A DNA stretch of 51,584 nt from an uncultured Clostridium sp. (GCA_947178475.1 CAMWYM010000007.1:1-51584), one strand, 5' to 3'. Shown: positions 1-9,342, counted from the stretch's first letter. Translations and numbers: made by a program. Notes: generated from the sequence alone by a model not told the origin.

Positions 1-1774
1 TACAGTCCTCCGACTCCTTTATCTTCTTCAAAATAGTAAATGCCGCCGCAAGAGTAAAGAAATCCGTGTCCTTTAGCATTTGTGCCTTGAGCCTGTCATA
101 CACCTCCTGCAAGTGCTCCTCTATCCCCATTTCAAAAAGCCGGCTAAGCAGCAGAGCACCTTCCTTCGCATCCAGCTCTTCCCTTATTTTATCACGAATT
201 AGTCCCTGCACAGCCTCCCTGATAGTCCCGCCGTACACAGATGCATCAATCAGTGCTGCTGTCACCTCCACACTCCATTTATACTTCCACGTCTCCCGAA
301 TCAGATTCCGGTCTTTATTAAGCTGAAGGTTTGGTCCTTTCGTCCGGACGGCAAAGCCTGTATGTAGAAACCTCATCCGATGAAAAAACATACTTATGCT
401 CCGGTGTTTTGGCTTTGAAAATATGGATAAGACAATCTCTGTGGATAACGTCGAATGCTCCTTTATGCGAAGCCGCCTGCATTGCAGTTCAAAATCCCTG
501 ACAATCGGCGGAACCTCTGCACCCGTGCAAAGCTGTCCTCTTTTGTTCCCTGTCATAAGCCTTGTAAGAATCTGCATCGGCTCGTCAGTCGCCATATTGT
601 ATTCTCCCTTTACAAAAGAGGATAACGCCGCATCCATCAGCTCATAAGCCCCCGGCTGCTGTTTTCCCCTAAGGGCACAAAGTCCCTCTGTCATGGCATC
701 GGCACAGATTTCATCATAGGTGGACAAATTCCCTTCTCTCCTTCGTGTCTCCCGTCCCGCTCTCAGTAAAAACTCCAGAACAGCCTGTTTGTAAGCAGTA
801 TTTTTAAAGGATTCCTCCTTTGTTTCCTCCCTGCCCCCCTGTTCAAGACATTCCCATGCTGTCTGATAAAACTCCGGAAATGGCATTCCACTGGCATAAC
901 CATTTAACGCATCTGCTGCCTCCATGGAATAGGGCATAAGAAACACACCCTGGTCCTTTGATGAAACCGGTGCCTTCTGCTTCATTTCGTCCCAGCCTTC
1001 CCTTTGGGATAAATCATTATGTAAACTATCTTCCAGTAGCCTCTCCATTAGAGCATGTGTGTGAAAACCACCGGTTACCACCAAAATCCGTTTCTTTTTC
1101 TCACTCCATTTTCTAATCTCTTCTGCCATAAATGCTTCTCTGGCAATACATCCCTCCGCCTTCAGGCTGTCCGGAGAGGAATCAAGCCTTGCCTGCCTGC
1201 AGTGCAAAAACAGATTGGAAAACCACTTTTCCCCAGAAAGTGCCAGTCCATTAATCTCAAAATGCTTTTCCCAAAATTCGTCAAAGCTCCGGACACCGCT
1301 TCGCTCGCAAAGCATATGAATATATTCATTCCGGGATAAAAGGTAATCATCATTATAGTTATTCTTTTCCTTTTCCTGTAAAAGTCCCTTTCCCGTCTCA
1401 CAAGCCACTAAGATATCACCGTATGGCAAATCAATAAATGCTGTCTCAATCCCTTTTTCCTTACCACACCTTAAGGCCACAAGCTCCGGAGAATAGTCCA
1501 AAAACGGATAATAGCACTTATACTGGCGTTTATCCCCACTAACCCTGCCTGATTTGTCGTCATAGGAATAATATACCGCAAAGGGTGGCTTTGTCTCGTC
1601 ATGCACCATAACCGGTATCAGCGGATTGACATTCTTTGGTCCCTCGATTAAAATGACCTCTGGCCAAAAGGAATCCACCATCCTTTTTAAATGATAGGAG
1701 CATGCCGGACTGTGATGTCTCACCGGAAGAAATGCTATTTCAGCTCCCGTCTTGCTTCGTAATACTGTTTCCAT
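1..1774 (-). CDS. DUF5682 family protein (YehM-like), C-terminus beyond window
   Basis: An uninterrupted minus-strand frame runs from an ATG at 1774 to the window edge, giving about 591 residues without a stop. The start is preceded by an AGAGGG-type ribosome binding site and overlaps the 3' end of the MoxR gene by 40 bases, so the two are translationally linked. The N-terminus reads IAFLPVRHHSPACS, then a VILIEGPKNVNPL segment, and further in VVTGGFHTHA. These match the N-terminal signature of DUF5682 (RHHxP, then a hydrophobic strand and EGP). The family is usually about 750-800 residues, so roughly a quarter is missing. The molecular function is unknown. In E. coli the relative YehM is encoded with a MoxR ATPase (YehL), a von Willebrand A protein (YehP) and a SWIM protein (YehQ). 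The family call is strong; any function is not. Confidence 0.82.
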   Translation of the reverse strand, partial: METVLRSKTGAEIAFLPVRHHSPACSYHLKRMVDSFWPEVILIEGPKNVNPLIPVMVHDETKPPFAVYYSYDDKSGRVSGDKRQYKCYYPFLDYSPELVALRCGKEKGIETAFIDLPYGDILVACETGKGLLQEKEKNNYNDDYLLSRNEYIHMLCERSGVRSFDEFWEKHFEINGLALSGEKWFSNLFLHCRQARLDSSPDSLKAEGCIAREAFMAEEIRKWSEKKKRILVVTGGFHTHALMERLLEDSLHNDLSQREGWDEMKQKAPVSSKDQGVFLMPYSMEAADALNGYASGMPFPEFYQTAWECLEQGGREETKEESFKNTAYKQAVLEFLLRAGRETRRREGNLSTYDEICADAMTEGLCALRGKQQPGAYELMDAALSSFVKGEYNMATDEPMQILTRLMTGNKRGQLCTGAEVPPIVRDFELQCRRLRIKEHSTLSTEIVLSIFSKPKHRSISMFFHRMRFLHTGFAVRTKGPNLQLNKDRNLIRETWKYKWSVEVTAALIDASVYGGTIREAVQGLIRDKIREELDAKEGALLLSRLFEMGIEEHLQEVYDRLKAQMLKDTDFFTLAAAFTILKKIKESEDC

Positions 1775-2850
1775 AAACCGCCCTCTTTATTACTCTTATC
1801 CCTGACCACCGTGTTAAAATATTCCTTCACCTTTGCCAAATCGTCTTTATTCTCCTTCGATATGGCACCCACCAGATTCTCAACCAGTGTGCCGATTCGC
1901 ATCATCCCGTCATCATAATAATATCCGCTGATCATCGTCTGATAATATACCGAAACGGCCTCCGCTGTACTCATCACGGCAGACGGTGTGTCAATCCGGT
2001 GTCCATGGGAGGAAATCCCCTCCCGAAGCTCATGATAGGTGGTGGCAAGCAGCTCTGCCACATCCTCGTCCACTTCCATATCCATCTCACTTGCTGCCGC
2101 CAGATTCTTCACCTCATTTATAATAATCTGTTTTTCCAATGCCACTTCCCTTACCGGCATAACGGTTTCAAAATTAAAGCGGCGCTTTAAGGCACTGCTC
2201 ATCTCGTTGACACCCTTATCCCTTGTATTCGCTGTTCCAATAATATTAAATCCCGGCTTAGCAAATAAAATCCCCTCATCCCCAAGCTCCGGCACATTTA
2301 GCACCTTGTCACTGAGTACACTGATTAAGCTGTCCTGTATCTCCGCTGGTGTCCGGGTAATCTCCTCAAAGCGTGTCACACATCCCTTTTCCATTCCCAC
2401 ATACAGCGGAGACGGTACCAAAGCCTCCCTTGTAGGTCCCTTTGCCAGCAACAGGGCATAATTCCATGAATATTTAATCATATCCTCTGTGGTTCCTGCC
2501 GTACCCTGTATGGTATTTGTGCTGACACCGCTGATTGCCGCTGATAACAGCTCCGAGAGCATTGTCTTTGCCGTACCCGGTTCTCCCACAAGCATCAATC
2601 CGCGGTTTCCCGCCAAGGTTACAATGCAACGCTCCACCAGCGCATCATTTCCAAAATATTTTCTTCCAATTGTGATTTCTTTTCCGTTATAAACAATCGG
2701 TTTCTTACTGCCAAGAATAAAGGTTCTCACTGCCTTTGGCGACATTCTCCAGTTTTCCGGCTTCCTTCCGGTATCACTTTCCCGGAGTGCTTCTAACTCC
2801 TCCCTGTACCGGATTTCCACCGGCGGTTTGATTAAATTTACCTGTTCCAT
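1735..2850 (-). CDS. MoxR-family AAA+ ATPase (YehL-like)
   Basis: A 371-residue AAA+ ATPase, close to the length of E. coli YehL. Visible motifs are Walker A GEPGTAKT (residues 89-96), a Walker B-like strand ending RFEEI (about 160-164), sensor 1 in GTANTRD (205-211) and paired arginines in LKRRFNFE (about 221-228) that fit the arginine finger. MoxR ATPases act as ATP-driven chaperone-like remodelling factors, usually paired with a von Willebrand A protein. It is the first gene of its operon here, with the DUF5682 gene overlapping its 3' end. The vWA and SWIM partners, if present, lie beyond the left edge. A divergent TetR gene starts 245 bases away. The substrate cannot be told from the sequence. 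Confidence 0.9.
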   Translation of the reverse strand: MEQVNLIKPPVEIRYREELEALRESDTGRKPENWRMSPKAVRTFILGSKKPIVYNGKEITIGRKYFGNDALVERCIVTLAGNRGLMLVGEPGTAKTMLSELLSAAISGVSTNTIQGTAGTTEDMIKYSWNYALLLAKGPTREALVPSPLYVGMEKGCVTRFEEITRTPAEIQDSLISVLSDKVLNVPELGDEGILFAKPGFNIIGTANTRDKGVNEMSSALKRRFNFETVMPVREVALEKQIIINEVKNLAAASEMDMEVDEDVAELLATTYHELREGISSHGHRIDTPSAVMSTAEAVSVYYQTMISGYYYDDGMMRIGTLVENLVGAISKENKDDLAKVKEYFNTVVRDKSNKEGGLWKQYYEARRELK

Positions 2851-3030
2851 TCCTATGTATCCCCCATTTCCCGATTTACAATTATAATTAAGTCAAAGCT
2901 TCGGTTTTCCTCTGATTTTTACTGTATGATGGTATCACACAAGCCATCATCACACCTTCCCTGTAAATATACTTAATCTTAGCATAACGCCCTGGATTTT
3001 TCAATGTGCTCTGCCTTCCTAAGTTTTTTA

Positions 3031-3066
3031 TTGACAAATAGTAAGTTATAATATATGTTATATAAC
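3031..3066 (+). promoter_or_regulatory. Promoter and candidate TetR operator
   Basis: A -35 box TTGACA (3031-3036) is followed after 17 bases by TATGTT (3054-3059). Inverted arms GTTATA (3045-3050) and TATAAC (3061-3066) cover the -10 region, and the right half contains the perfect palindrome GTTATATAAC (3057-3066). TetR proteins commonly repress their own promoter through such sites. Binding by the adjacent regulator is inferred. Confidence 0.6.
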
Positions 3067-3094
3067 AAGCAGTATATAAAAAGGAGGGGTAAAC

Positions 3095-3670
3095 ATGCCA
3101 CCAAAACCCAAAATCACAAAAGAGATGATAATTAATGCTGCATTTTTAATTGTACAAAGAGATGGTATCAATAAAGTAACTGCCCGCACTATTTCAGAGC
3201 AGTTAAATTGTTCTACCCAGCCGGTGCTATATTATTTTTCTACAGTAGAGGATATTAAAAAGGCTGTGTATGAAAAAGCGGATACATATCATACGGATTA
3301 TATTATGAATTTGGAGAACGATTATGGAAATGCGCTGCTAACGATCGGCATGAACTATATTAAGTTTGCGCTTGAGGAAAGAAATCTTTTTTGTTTTATT
3401 TTTCAATCCAATGAGTTTTCAGGAACAAATCTGTCAGATTTGTTGAATGCAGAAGAGCTGTCACCGTTGTTAATGGTATTACAACAGCAGCTGGAATTGT
3501 CACTGGATTTAGTAAAAGAAATATTTAGCACATTATTTATATTTGTTCATGGTTATGCGAGTTTGTTTGCTAACAATCAGATGTTTTATGATGAAGAACA
3601 ATTAATAAATGCACTGACAAAAGTATTTAATGGTGCTGTGAGCACCGCGAAAGGAGAAACACATGAATAA
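3095..3670 (+). CDS. TetR/AcrR family transcriptional regulator
   Basis: A 191-residue one-domain regulator of normal TetR length. Residues about 8-55 form the DNA-binding domain, with helix pattern TKEMIINAAFLIV, ARTISEQLNCSTQPVLYYF and then DIKKAVYEKADTYH. The C-terminal two-thirds is the variable ligand and dimerisation domain, rich in Phe and Leu. A strong AAGGAGGGG site precedes the ATG. The stop overlaps the start of the CPBP protease gene by 8 bases, so the two form an operon. Autoregulation through the palindrome at 3045-3066 is likely. The gene is more AT-rich than the flanking minus-strand genes, which hints at acquisition. The ligand is unknown. Confidence 0.88.
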   Translation: MPPKPKITKEMIINAAFLIVQRDGINKVTARTISEQLNCSTQPVLYYFSTVEDIKKAVYEKADTYHTDYIMNLENDYGNALLTIGMNYIKFALEERNLFCFIFQSNEFSGTNLSDLLNAEELSPLLMVLQQQLELSLDLVKEIFSTLFIFVHGYASLFANNQMFYDEEQLINALTKVFNGAVSTAKGETHE

Positions 3671-4307
3671 AAAGGGAAGATTATCATGTATTGCAATATT
3701 GCTTATGACCTTGTTCTCGTTTTCAGGATTACTGATATTATTTGATGAGAATATAATGAATTTTGCCAGCATTACACTAATTATTGGCATTGTTTTTTAT
3801 TTTGTTACCAGGCAGCCGGAAGAAAAGGATGCGATGAGCCTGAAAGCAATTCCTCAGCTGCTAAAAGATTGGAAAAACATTCTTCTGGTTTTGATGCCAA
3901 TTGCTTCAAGTATTATTTGTAATGTTATTGCAAGATTATTTTTACCTGAATTTATAGAACACCTTTCAGAACGTACAGATTTTCTTTCCTTTGATAAAAT
4001 CCTTTTTTGGGTTGTAGAATTAGTCATTGCGGCATTAGGTGAAGAAATAGCGTGGAGGGGATTTTATCTCAATCAGCTTTGTAAAAAGATCCCGTTAATT
4101 CCAGCTTTGCTGATATCAGCAATCCTTTTTTCGATTTGCCATTTTTCTATGGGAAGTATTGCTGTGGTACTGTATGATTTGTTATTTATTGTGATCGATG
4201 CCGTACTCTTTGGTTTTGTATATAAGAGAACAAATAATATAATTGTAAGCACAATATCTCATTTTTTAGCTAATTTATTCAGTGTGTTTACTATTTTGCT
4301 TATTTAA
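3663..4307 (+). CDS. CPBP family intramembrane metalloprotease
   Basis: A 214-residue multi-pass membrane protein. The CPBP (CAAX protease and bacteriocin-processing) motifs are in order: EEIAWRGF with Glu127, Glu128 and Arg132, then FSICHF with His160, and SHFLAN with His200. These are the expected metal-binding and catalytic positions. Hydrophobic stretches at about 10-25, 35-50, 70-92, 112-127, 144-162, 165-188 and 195-214 give six to seven helices. Relatives act in prenyl-protein-like processing, bacteriocin self-immunity or membrane-protein turnover. The start overlaps the TetR stop, so the regulator probably controls it. The substrate is unknown, and no bacteriocin gene is visible nearby. 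Confidence 0.88.
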   Translation: MNKKGRLSCIAILLMTLFSFSGLLILFDENIMNFASITLIIGIVFYFVTRQPEEKDAMSLKAIPQLLKDWKNILLVLMPIASSIICNVIARLFLPEFIEHLSERTDFLSFDKILFWVVELVIAALGEEIAWRGFYLNQLCKKIPLIPALLISAILFSICHFSMGSIAVVLYDLLFIVIDAVLFGFVYKRTNNIIVSTISHFLANLFSVFTILLI

Positions 4308-4347
4308 TAATTGTGTAGGTAAATTTCGAGGAAAAATGACAAAACTG

Positions 4348-4376
4348 TTTCCATTATCGATTGGCTATGGTATACT
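4348..4376 (+). promoter_or_regulatory. Promoter of the chemoreceptor-like gene
   Basis: An extended -10 element TGGTATACT (core 4371-4376) has a weak -35 TTTCCA (4348-4353) at 17-base spacing. It predicts a leader of about 115 bases. The leader contains complementary arms AAATTGTTTT (4403-4412) and AAAACAATTT (4460-4469), just upstream of the ribosome binding site. Confidence 0.45.
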
Positions 4377-4497
4377 TGATATGCATGAATCTCCCTGCTG
4401 TGAAATTGTTTTTTAATCGAATCAATTATACAACATATAAGAGGTTTGTGGCTTTTGTTAAAACAATTTAAAAGCAGAAATACAGGAGGTAATGCAT

Positions 4498-5319
4498 ATG
4501 ATGAATACAAAATTACAAAATATTGTTGATAATCTTGATATTATAAGACAACTGTTTGACAAAGAATTGATCATTTCTGTTCTGGATGAAAATGGAGTGG
4601 TGCAGGGCTTTTCACTGCCCGAAGGACTACCGCCGCAGGTAGAAGTCGGTTCCGTGTTTGAGGACCCGAGCGGAATCTTTGATGAGGTTATAAGAAAAGG
4701 TATAACAAAACATAATTATCTGCCTAAGGAAGTTATGGGCTATCCGGTTGAGGGGAATTTAGTTCCAATTAAAGATGACGGAAAAGTAGTAGGCTGTGTA
4801 ATATGCACCTACTCTGTGGAAGGCAAGGAGAGGATTAAACATATTGCTACAGAGTTTCAGGAATCCATTCAGAAAATTGATGATTCCATTCAGGATGTTG
4901 TCAAAGGGATTGAGGATTTATTTACGATGCTTACAACGATGAATAAGATGACCTCCGATGTGGAGAAAGATGTCAATGAAGCCACGAACGTTGTAAATAA
5001 CATCAGTCATAATGCATCCCATTCCAATATACTTGCACTGAATGCATCCATTGAGGCGGCACGAAGCGGAGATGCAGGCAGAGGATTTGCGGTTGTTGCT
5101 ACAGAGATGGGTAAGCTGGCAAAAGACAGCGGTACTTCCGCAACTGAGATAAAGTCAACCTTGTCTGTAATCGTAAATCATCTTGAAACCATTGCTGATT
5201 CTATTAAAGATGCTAATGACATGGCGAAAACCTATATTGACAGCATAGGTTCAATAAGAAATATACTGGAAGATACTGTATCCATTGCGAAGGAACTCGA
5301 AAATGATATAAAAATCTAA
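4498..5319 (+). CDS. Short soluble methyl-accepting chemotaxis-like protein
   Basis: About 273 residues with no membrane segment or signal peptide. Residues about 1-110 are a small sensory-like region with strands such as [18 protein letters not shown] and [11 protein letters not shown]. The rest is helical and carries the conserved receptor signalling tip, [28 protein letters not shown], near residues 178-206. The coiled-coil arms are much shorter than in classical receptors. I chose the ATG at 4498 because AGGAGG (4484-4489) is 8 bases away; the earlier ATG at 4492 is only 2 bases from it. It is a lone gene between its own promoter and a bidirectional terminator. It could feed a CheA-type kinase or work outside chemotaxis. 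No other chemotaxis gene is in the window. Confidence 0.82.
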   Translation: MMNTKLQNIVDNLDIIRQLFDKELIISVLDENGVVQGFSLPEGLPPQVEVGSVFEDPSGIFDEVIRKGITKHNYLPKEVMGYPVEGNLVPIKDDGKVVGCVICTYSVEGKERIKHIATEFQESIQKIDDSIQDVVKGIEDLFTMLTTMNKMTSDVEKDVNEATNVVNNISHNASHSNILALNASIEAARSGDAGRGFAVVATEMGKLAKDSGTSATEIKSTLSVIVNHLETIADSIKDANDMAKTYIDSIGSIRNILEDTVSIAKELENDIKI

Positions 5320-5332
5320 TCCAATAGTTCCA

Positions 5333-5372
5333 AAAGAGGGCTGCCGCTTTTACAAAAGCAACAGCCCTCTTT
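5333..5372. terminator. Bidirectional Rho-independent terminator
   Basis: Stem arms AAAGAGGGCTG (5333-5343) and CAGCCCTCTTT (5362-5372) pair perfectly, with an inner GCTTTT/AAAAGC stem. A- and T-rich tails on both sides let it serve the chemoreceptor gene on plus and pheT on minus. Confidence 0.85.
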
Positions 5373-5382
5373 AATCTTTTCC

Positions 5383-7806
5383 TTATGCTCTCAACTCAAT
5401 TCCCATCTCTTTTAATGCATCCAATACCTTTTCCACTGCCTTATCCACCTCGGCAGATTCCAGATTCCGGTCCTTAGCACGGAAAATCAGAGAGAATGCA
5501 ACAGATTTCTTCCCTTCTCCTACCTGTTCACCTTCATACACGTCAAACAGCTCACAGCTTTCCAAAATCTTACCTGCATTTTTCTTAATGATATGCTCAA
5601 TCTGTCCCACAAAGAGACTCTTATCCATCACCATGGACAAATCTCTTGTACTTGCAGGGAACTTTGCAATTCCTTCATACTTGCGGTCAAAACCTGCCAG
5701 CATCGTAAGTGTTTCCATATTCATAACTGCCACATATGCATCGGTCTTCAAATCATAGTTATCTCCTACCTCCGGATGAATCTGACCAATCATTCCGATT
5801 TCCATTTTCCCCTTCTTGAGATATGCCTGTCGTCCCGGATGCAGATACGGAATTTCCTTTGTCGGCTCACATTCAATTCCTGCAATTCCAAGTTTCTCAA
5901 AGATTTCCTCTACAACACCTTTCATCGTGAAGAAGTCGCCTTCTCCATACATACCCAGTGTCAATCTCATTTTCTCCTCCGGTAGCTCGGTAAGAGGCAG
6001 TGCCTTTGGACAATAAATATTTCCAAGCTCATATAATCTGGCAGTCTTATTCCTTCTGTTATAGTTCGTTGCAAGAGAAGTCAGCATGCCGTTTAGGGAT
6101 ACGGTTCTCATAATCGAGAAATCCTCCCCTAACGGATTGGAAATTACTATCGCCTGACGCTCCTTTGCATCCTCCGGCAGCAGCAGCTTATCAAATACCT
6201 TCGGACTTTCAAAGGAATATGTCATGCCACCGGAAAATCCGTTCCGCTCACAGATTTCTCTTGCCACATCATCCACCCTCTGATTAAAAGGCTTTTTACC
6301 CACAGTAGCCTCACCCTTTGGAAGAGATACCGGAATATTGTCATAGCCATAGAATCTCGCCACTTCCTCAGCCAAATCTGCCATACATCCCAAATCCTGA
6401 CGGAATGTGGGAATCGTCAACGTATTATCCGTTTCATTGTAAACCAAGCCCAACCTGTCAAAGTAAGCCAGCATATCCTCCTTTGGAATATCTGTTCCAA
6501 GCAGTGCATTGTAGCGTTCCGGTTCAAATGGAAGAACCTTCTCCGTTACCGGATTTGGATACACATCCACAATTCCGCCTACAACATCACCACAGCCCAT
6601 TTCCTCTACTAATTGACAGGCTCTGTTAATGGCCTCCGATGCAGTATTCGGGTCCAGTCCCTTCGTAAACTTAAAGGAAGCATCCGTCTGTAAGCCTATT
6701 CTCTTAGAAGCAAGACGAATATTTGTGCCATCAAAGCAGGCAGCCTCAAACAATACGGTTTTCACGTCATCGGTTATCATTGAATTTTCACCACCCATGA
6801 TTCCGGCAATACCAACCTCTTTTTCACCGTCACAAATCATCAGCACACCGGAGTCCAGCTTACGCTCCTGTCCGTCTAAGGTAGTAAATGTATCTCCGTC
6901 CTTTGCACGTTTTACAATAATCTCATGCTTTGCAATGGTATCCAAATCATAGGCATGCATCGGCTGACCATACTCCTCCATAATATAGTTTGTAATATCA
7001 ACCAAATTGTTAATGGAACGGATTCCCATTGCCTTTAATCTATCCTGCATCCATTTTGGAGAAGGACCTATCTTAATATTTTCTACCACCCTTGCCGTGT
7101 AACGGGTACAGAGCTCTGTATCTTCCACCTTAACTTTGATAAAATCATTTACATCCTTATCATTTGCCTTTACTGTTACCTCCGGCGGATAAAACGGCTT
7201 GTTAAAGGTTGCCGCTGCCTCCCTCGCCATACCAATCATGGAAAAGCAGTCTACACGGTTAGACGTAATCTCATATTCCACCACTGTATCATCCAAACCT
7301 AATACCTTTACTGCATCATCTCCCGGCTTCACTCCCGATTCCGGTTCAAATACATACACACCGTCCTCCGGTGCCTCAGGATAAAAATCTCTGGAGGAAC
7401 CTAGCTCTTCAATTCCACACATCATTCCGTTACTTTCCACACCGCGAAGCTTGCCCTTCTTAATCTTAATTCCATCCGGATATTCTGTGTCATCACCGTG
7501 TGCTGCAGCGATCTTGCCTCCGTCTAATACAACCGGAATCATATCTCCAGCCTTTACATTTTTGGCACCGGTCACAATCTGTAAATCCTCCGAACCGATA
7601 TTTACTTTACAGACCACCAGCTTATCCGCATCTGGATGCTGCTCTATTGTCTCAATTTTGCCGACAACAATCTTCTCTAAATTCTTGTCTTTTTTCTCAT
7701 ATCCCTCCACATGGGAGCCTGACAATGTCATTTTATCTACAAATTCCTGTACGTCCACATCCAAGTCCGGGACATACGCCTTTAACCATGATATTGGTGT
7801 ATTCAT
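5383..7806 (-). CDS. pheT: Phenylalanine-tRNA ligase beta subunit
   Basis: An 807-residue protein of full bacterial PheT length. It forms the alpha2-beta2 enzyme that charges tRNA-Phe, and the beta subunit provides tRNA binding and editing of mischarged Tyr. Visible domains are the EMAP-like tRNA-binding domain (about 40-150, with VVGKIETIEQHPDADKL), the B3/B4 editing domain (about 210-380, with GVLMICDGEKEVGIAGIMGG), the B5 domain (about 400-480, with LLGTDIPKEDM) and the C-terminal ferredoxin-fold anticodon-binding domain (about 710-807, with FPASTRDLSMV). It lies 49 bases downstream of pheS and shares its T-box leader. It ends at the terminator at 5333-5372. Confidence 0.97.
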   Translation of the reverse strand: MNTPISWLKAYVPDLDVDVQEFVDKMTLSGSHVEGYEKKDKNLEKIVVGKIETIEQHPDADKLVVCKVNIGSEDLQIVTGAKNVKAGDMIPVVLDGGKIAAAHGDDTEYPDGIKIKKGKLRGVESNGMMCGIEELGSSRDFYPEAPEDGVYVFEPESGVKPGDDAVKVLGLDDTVVEYEITSNRVDCFSMIGMAREAAATFNKPFYPPEVTVKANDKDVNDFIKVKVEDTELCTRYTARVVENIKIGPSPKWMQDRLKAMGIRSINNLVDITNYIMEEYGQPMHAYDLDTIAKHEIIVKRAKDGDTFTTLDGQERKLDSGVLMICDGEKEVGIAGIMGGENSMITDDVKTVLFEAACFDGTNIRLASKRIGLQTDASFKFTKGLDPNTASEAINRACQLVEEMGCGDVVGGIVDVYPNPVTEKVLPFEPERYNALLGTDIPKEDMLAYFDRLGLVYNETDNTLTIPTFRQDLGCMADLAEEVARFYGYDNIPVSLPKGEATVGKKPFNQRVDDVAREICERNGFSGGMTYSFESPKVFDKLLLPEDAKERQAIVISNPLGEDFSIMRTVSLNGMLTSLATNYNRRNKTARLYELGNIYCPKALPLTELPEEKMRLTLGMYGEGDFFTMKGVVEEIFEKLGIAGIECEPTKEIPYLHPGRQAYLKKGKMEIGMIGQIHPEVGDNYDLKTDAYVAVMNMETLTMLAGFDRKYEGIAKFPASTRDLSMVMDKSLFVGQIEHIIKKNAGKILESCELFDVYEGEQVGEGKKSVAFSLIFRAKDRNLESAEVDKAVEKVLDALKEMGIELRA

Positions 7807-7855
7807 AATACTGTTTCCTTTCTCTTATTCCTTACTCTTCAACACAGAATTCCTC

Positions 7856-8878
7856 TTAGAACTGATTTAAAAATCTCACATCATTCTCATAGAGAAGCCG
7901 CATATCATCAATTTCGTATTTCAACAACGTTACACGCTCTAACCCGATACCGAAAGCAAAGCCCTGATACTCCTTTGAATCAATTCCGCACATATCTAAC
8001 ACATTTGGATGTACCATACCACAGCCAAGAATCTCAATCCATCCGCTTCCCTTGCACATACGGCATCCCTTTCCACCACACTTAAAGCATGTTATGTCAA
8101 CCTCAGCAGAGGGTTCCGTAAACGGAAAATGGTGCGGTCTGAATTTAACCTTTGTCTTTTCTCCAAAGAACTCTTTTGCAAACTGCTCTAAGGTTCCCTT
8201 TAAGTCCGCAAAAGTAATTCCCTTATCAATAACCAATCCCTCTAATTGGTGAAAGGACGGTGAATGAGTGGCATCCACTTCATCTGCACGGAATACTCTT
8301 CCCGGTGAAATCATTCGGATAGGAAGTTTGCCCTGTTCCATCACTCTCGCCTGTACCGGAGAAGTCTGGGTTCTAAGTAAAATATCCTTTGTTATATAAA
8401 AGGTATCCTGCTCATCCTTTGCCGGATGATTGGCAGGGATATTCAACAGCTCAAAATTATAGCGGTCATACTCTACCTCCGGACCATCCACAACCTCATA
8501 TCCCATACCGATAAACACACGCTCTAAATCTTCTAACGCAATCTGGTTCGGATGCCTGTGTCCACGCATATTCTTTTTCCCCGGCAAAGTGACATCAATC
8601 GTTTCCCTCTTCATTTTCTCCGTGCGAATCAGCCTTGCAATTTTGGTCTTTTCTTCCTCTAACTTTTGTTCAATGGCAGTCCTAGCTTCGTTTACCATCT
8701 GACCTACCATTGGTCTCTCTTCAGCCGGAACGTCTTTCATTCCCTTTAAAACTGCAGTCAATTCACCCTTTTTACCAAGAATAGCAACCTTAATCTCATT
8801 CAGGCTGTCAAGGTCCTTTGCACTGTCAATCTTCGCCAGTGCATCTGCTTTAATTGCCTCTAACTTTTCTTTCATCAT
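7856..8878 (-). CDS. pheS: Phenylalanine-tRNA ligase alpha subunit
   Basis: A 340-residue class II synthetase catalytic subunit. It has an N-terminal coiled coil (about 1-90), motif 2 in GRVFRADEVDATHSPSFHQLEG and motif 3 in GFAFGIGLERVTLLKY. The family's cysteine-rich insert CFKCGGKGCRMCKGSGW is also present. It activates phenylalanine and transfers it to tRNA-Phe together with PheT. GGAG precedes tandem ATG codons at 8878 and 8875, so either may start translation. Expression should depend on uncharged tRNA-Phe through the upstream T-box. Confidence 0.97.
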   Translation of the reverse strand: MMKEKLEAIKADALAKIDSAKDLDSLNEIKVAILGKKGELTAVLKGMKDVPAEERPMVGQMVNEARTAIEQKLEEEKTKIARLIRTEKMKRETIDVTLPGKKNMRGHRHPNQIALEDLERVFIGMGYEVVDGPEVEYDRYNFELLNIPANHPAKDEQDTFYITKDILLRTQTSPVQARVMEQGKLPIRMISPGRVFRADEVDATHSPSFHQLEGLVIDKGITFADLKGTLEQFAKEFFGEKTKVKFRPHHFPFTEPSAEVDITCFKCGGKGCRMCKGSGWIEILGCGMVHPNVLDMCGIDSKEYQGFAFGIGLERVTLLKYEIDDMRLLYENDVRFLNQF

Positions 8879-8984
8879 ATATCTCCTTTTTCTTTATCAA
8901 TAAAGTTCAGTGAACCTTACGTTCTTTTAATAGGCTGTCGCCGTATACCATTCACCTCGATTTCGCATGGCTCGTAGCTAACAT

Positions 8985-9023
8985 GAAAAAAGAGCAAGAC
9001 ATCCCATAGGGACGAACTTACTC
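8985..9023 (-). terminator. T-box attenuator terminator
   Basis: On the minus strand the arms GAGTAAG and CTTGCTC, with inner CGTCCC/GGGATG pairing, form a hairpin followed by a run of Ts ending near 8986. The T-box sequence overlaps the 5' arm, as needed for mutually exclusive terminator and antiterminator forms. Confidence 0.85.
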
Positions 9024-9342
9024 GCGGTACCACCCTGATTCCAAAGCATATGCTTTAGCTCTCATCATGTGTTAACGTTCATGACCCGTTAAAACCTACC
9101 ATTCTGTCTACGACATCAGTCTTCCCCAATTCGGGATGTTCTGTTGCCTTACCCAGAACTTCTGTTTTAAAACTCCGGTGTGAAATTCAAATACTATGTG
9201 AACCAAAGAAGGCTTACAGCCAGTGACCCTCTCTCTCTGCTGGAACATACTATTCTTTTGCACCATCATCGCCTTATTCACTATCTTAACTTATCCTTTT
9301 CCGTGCCAAGCTCTCATACAAGCCTAGATATCTGCCGGAAAT
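8985..9342 (-). promoter_or_regulatory. T-box leader (tRNA-Phe sensing) of pheST
   Basis: On the minus strand the diagnostic T-box sequence AGGGTGGTACCGCG lies at 9023-9036, followed directly by a terminator hairpin and U-run. Upstream about 300 bases hold the expected stem I region, with a GAATTTCAC segment that supplies a TTC phenylalanine specifier. Uncharged tRNA-Phe would pair with both sites and favour antitermination. The specifier assignment is by eye. Confidence 0.9.

Noticed and set aside
66-1339. Plus-strand reading frames of 83-94 codons
   Set aside because: They are antisense to the fully open DUF5682 frame, which has family motifs and normal codon use.
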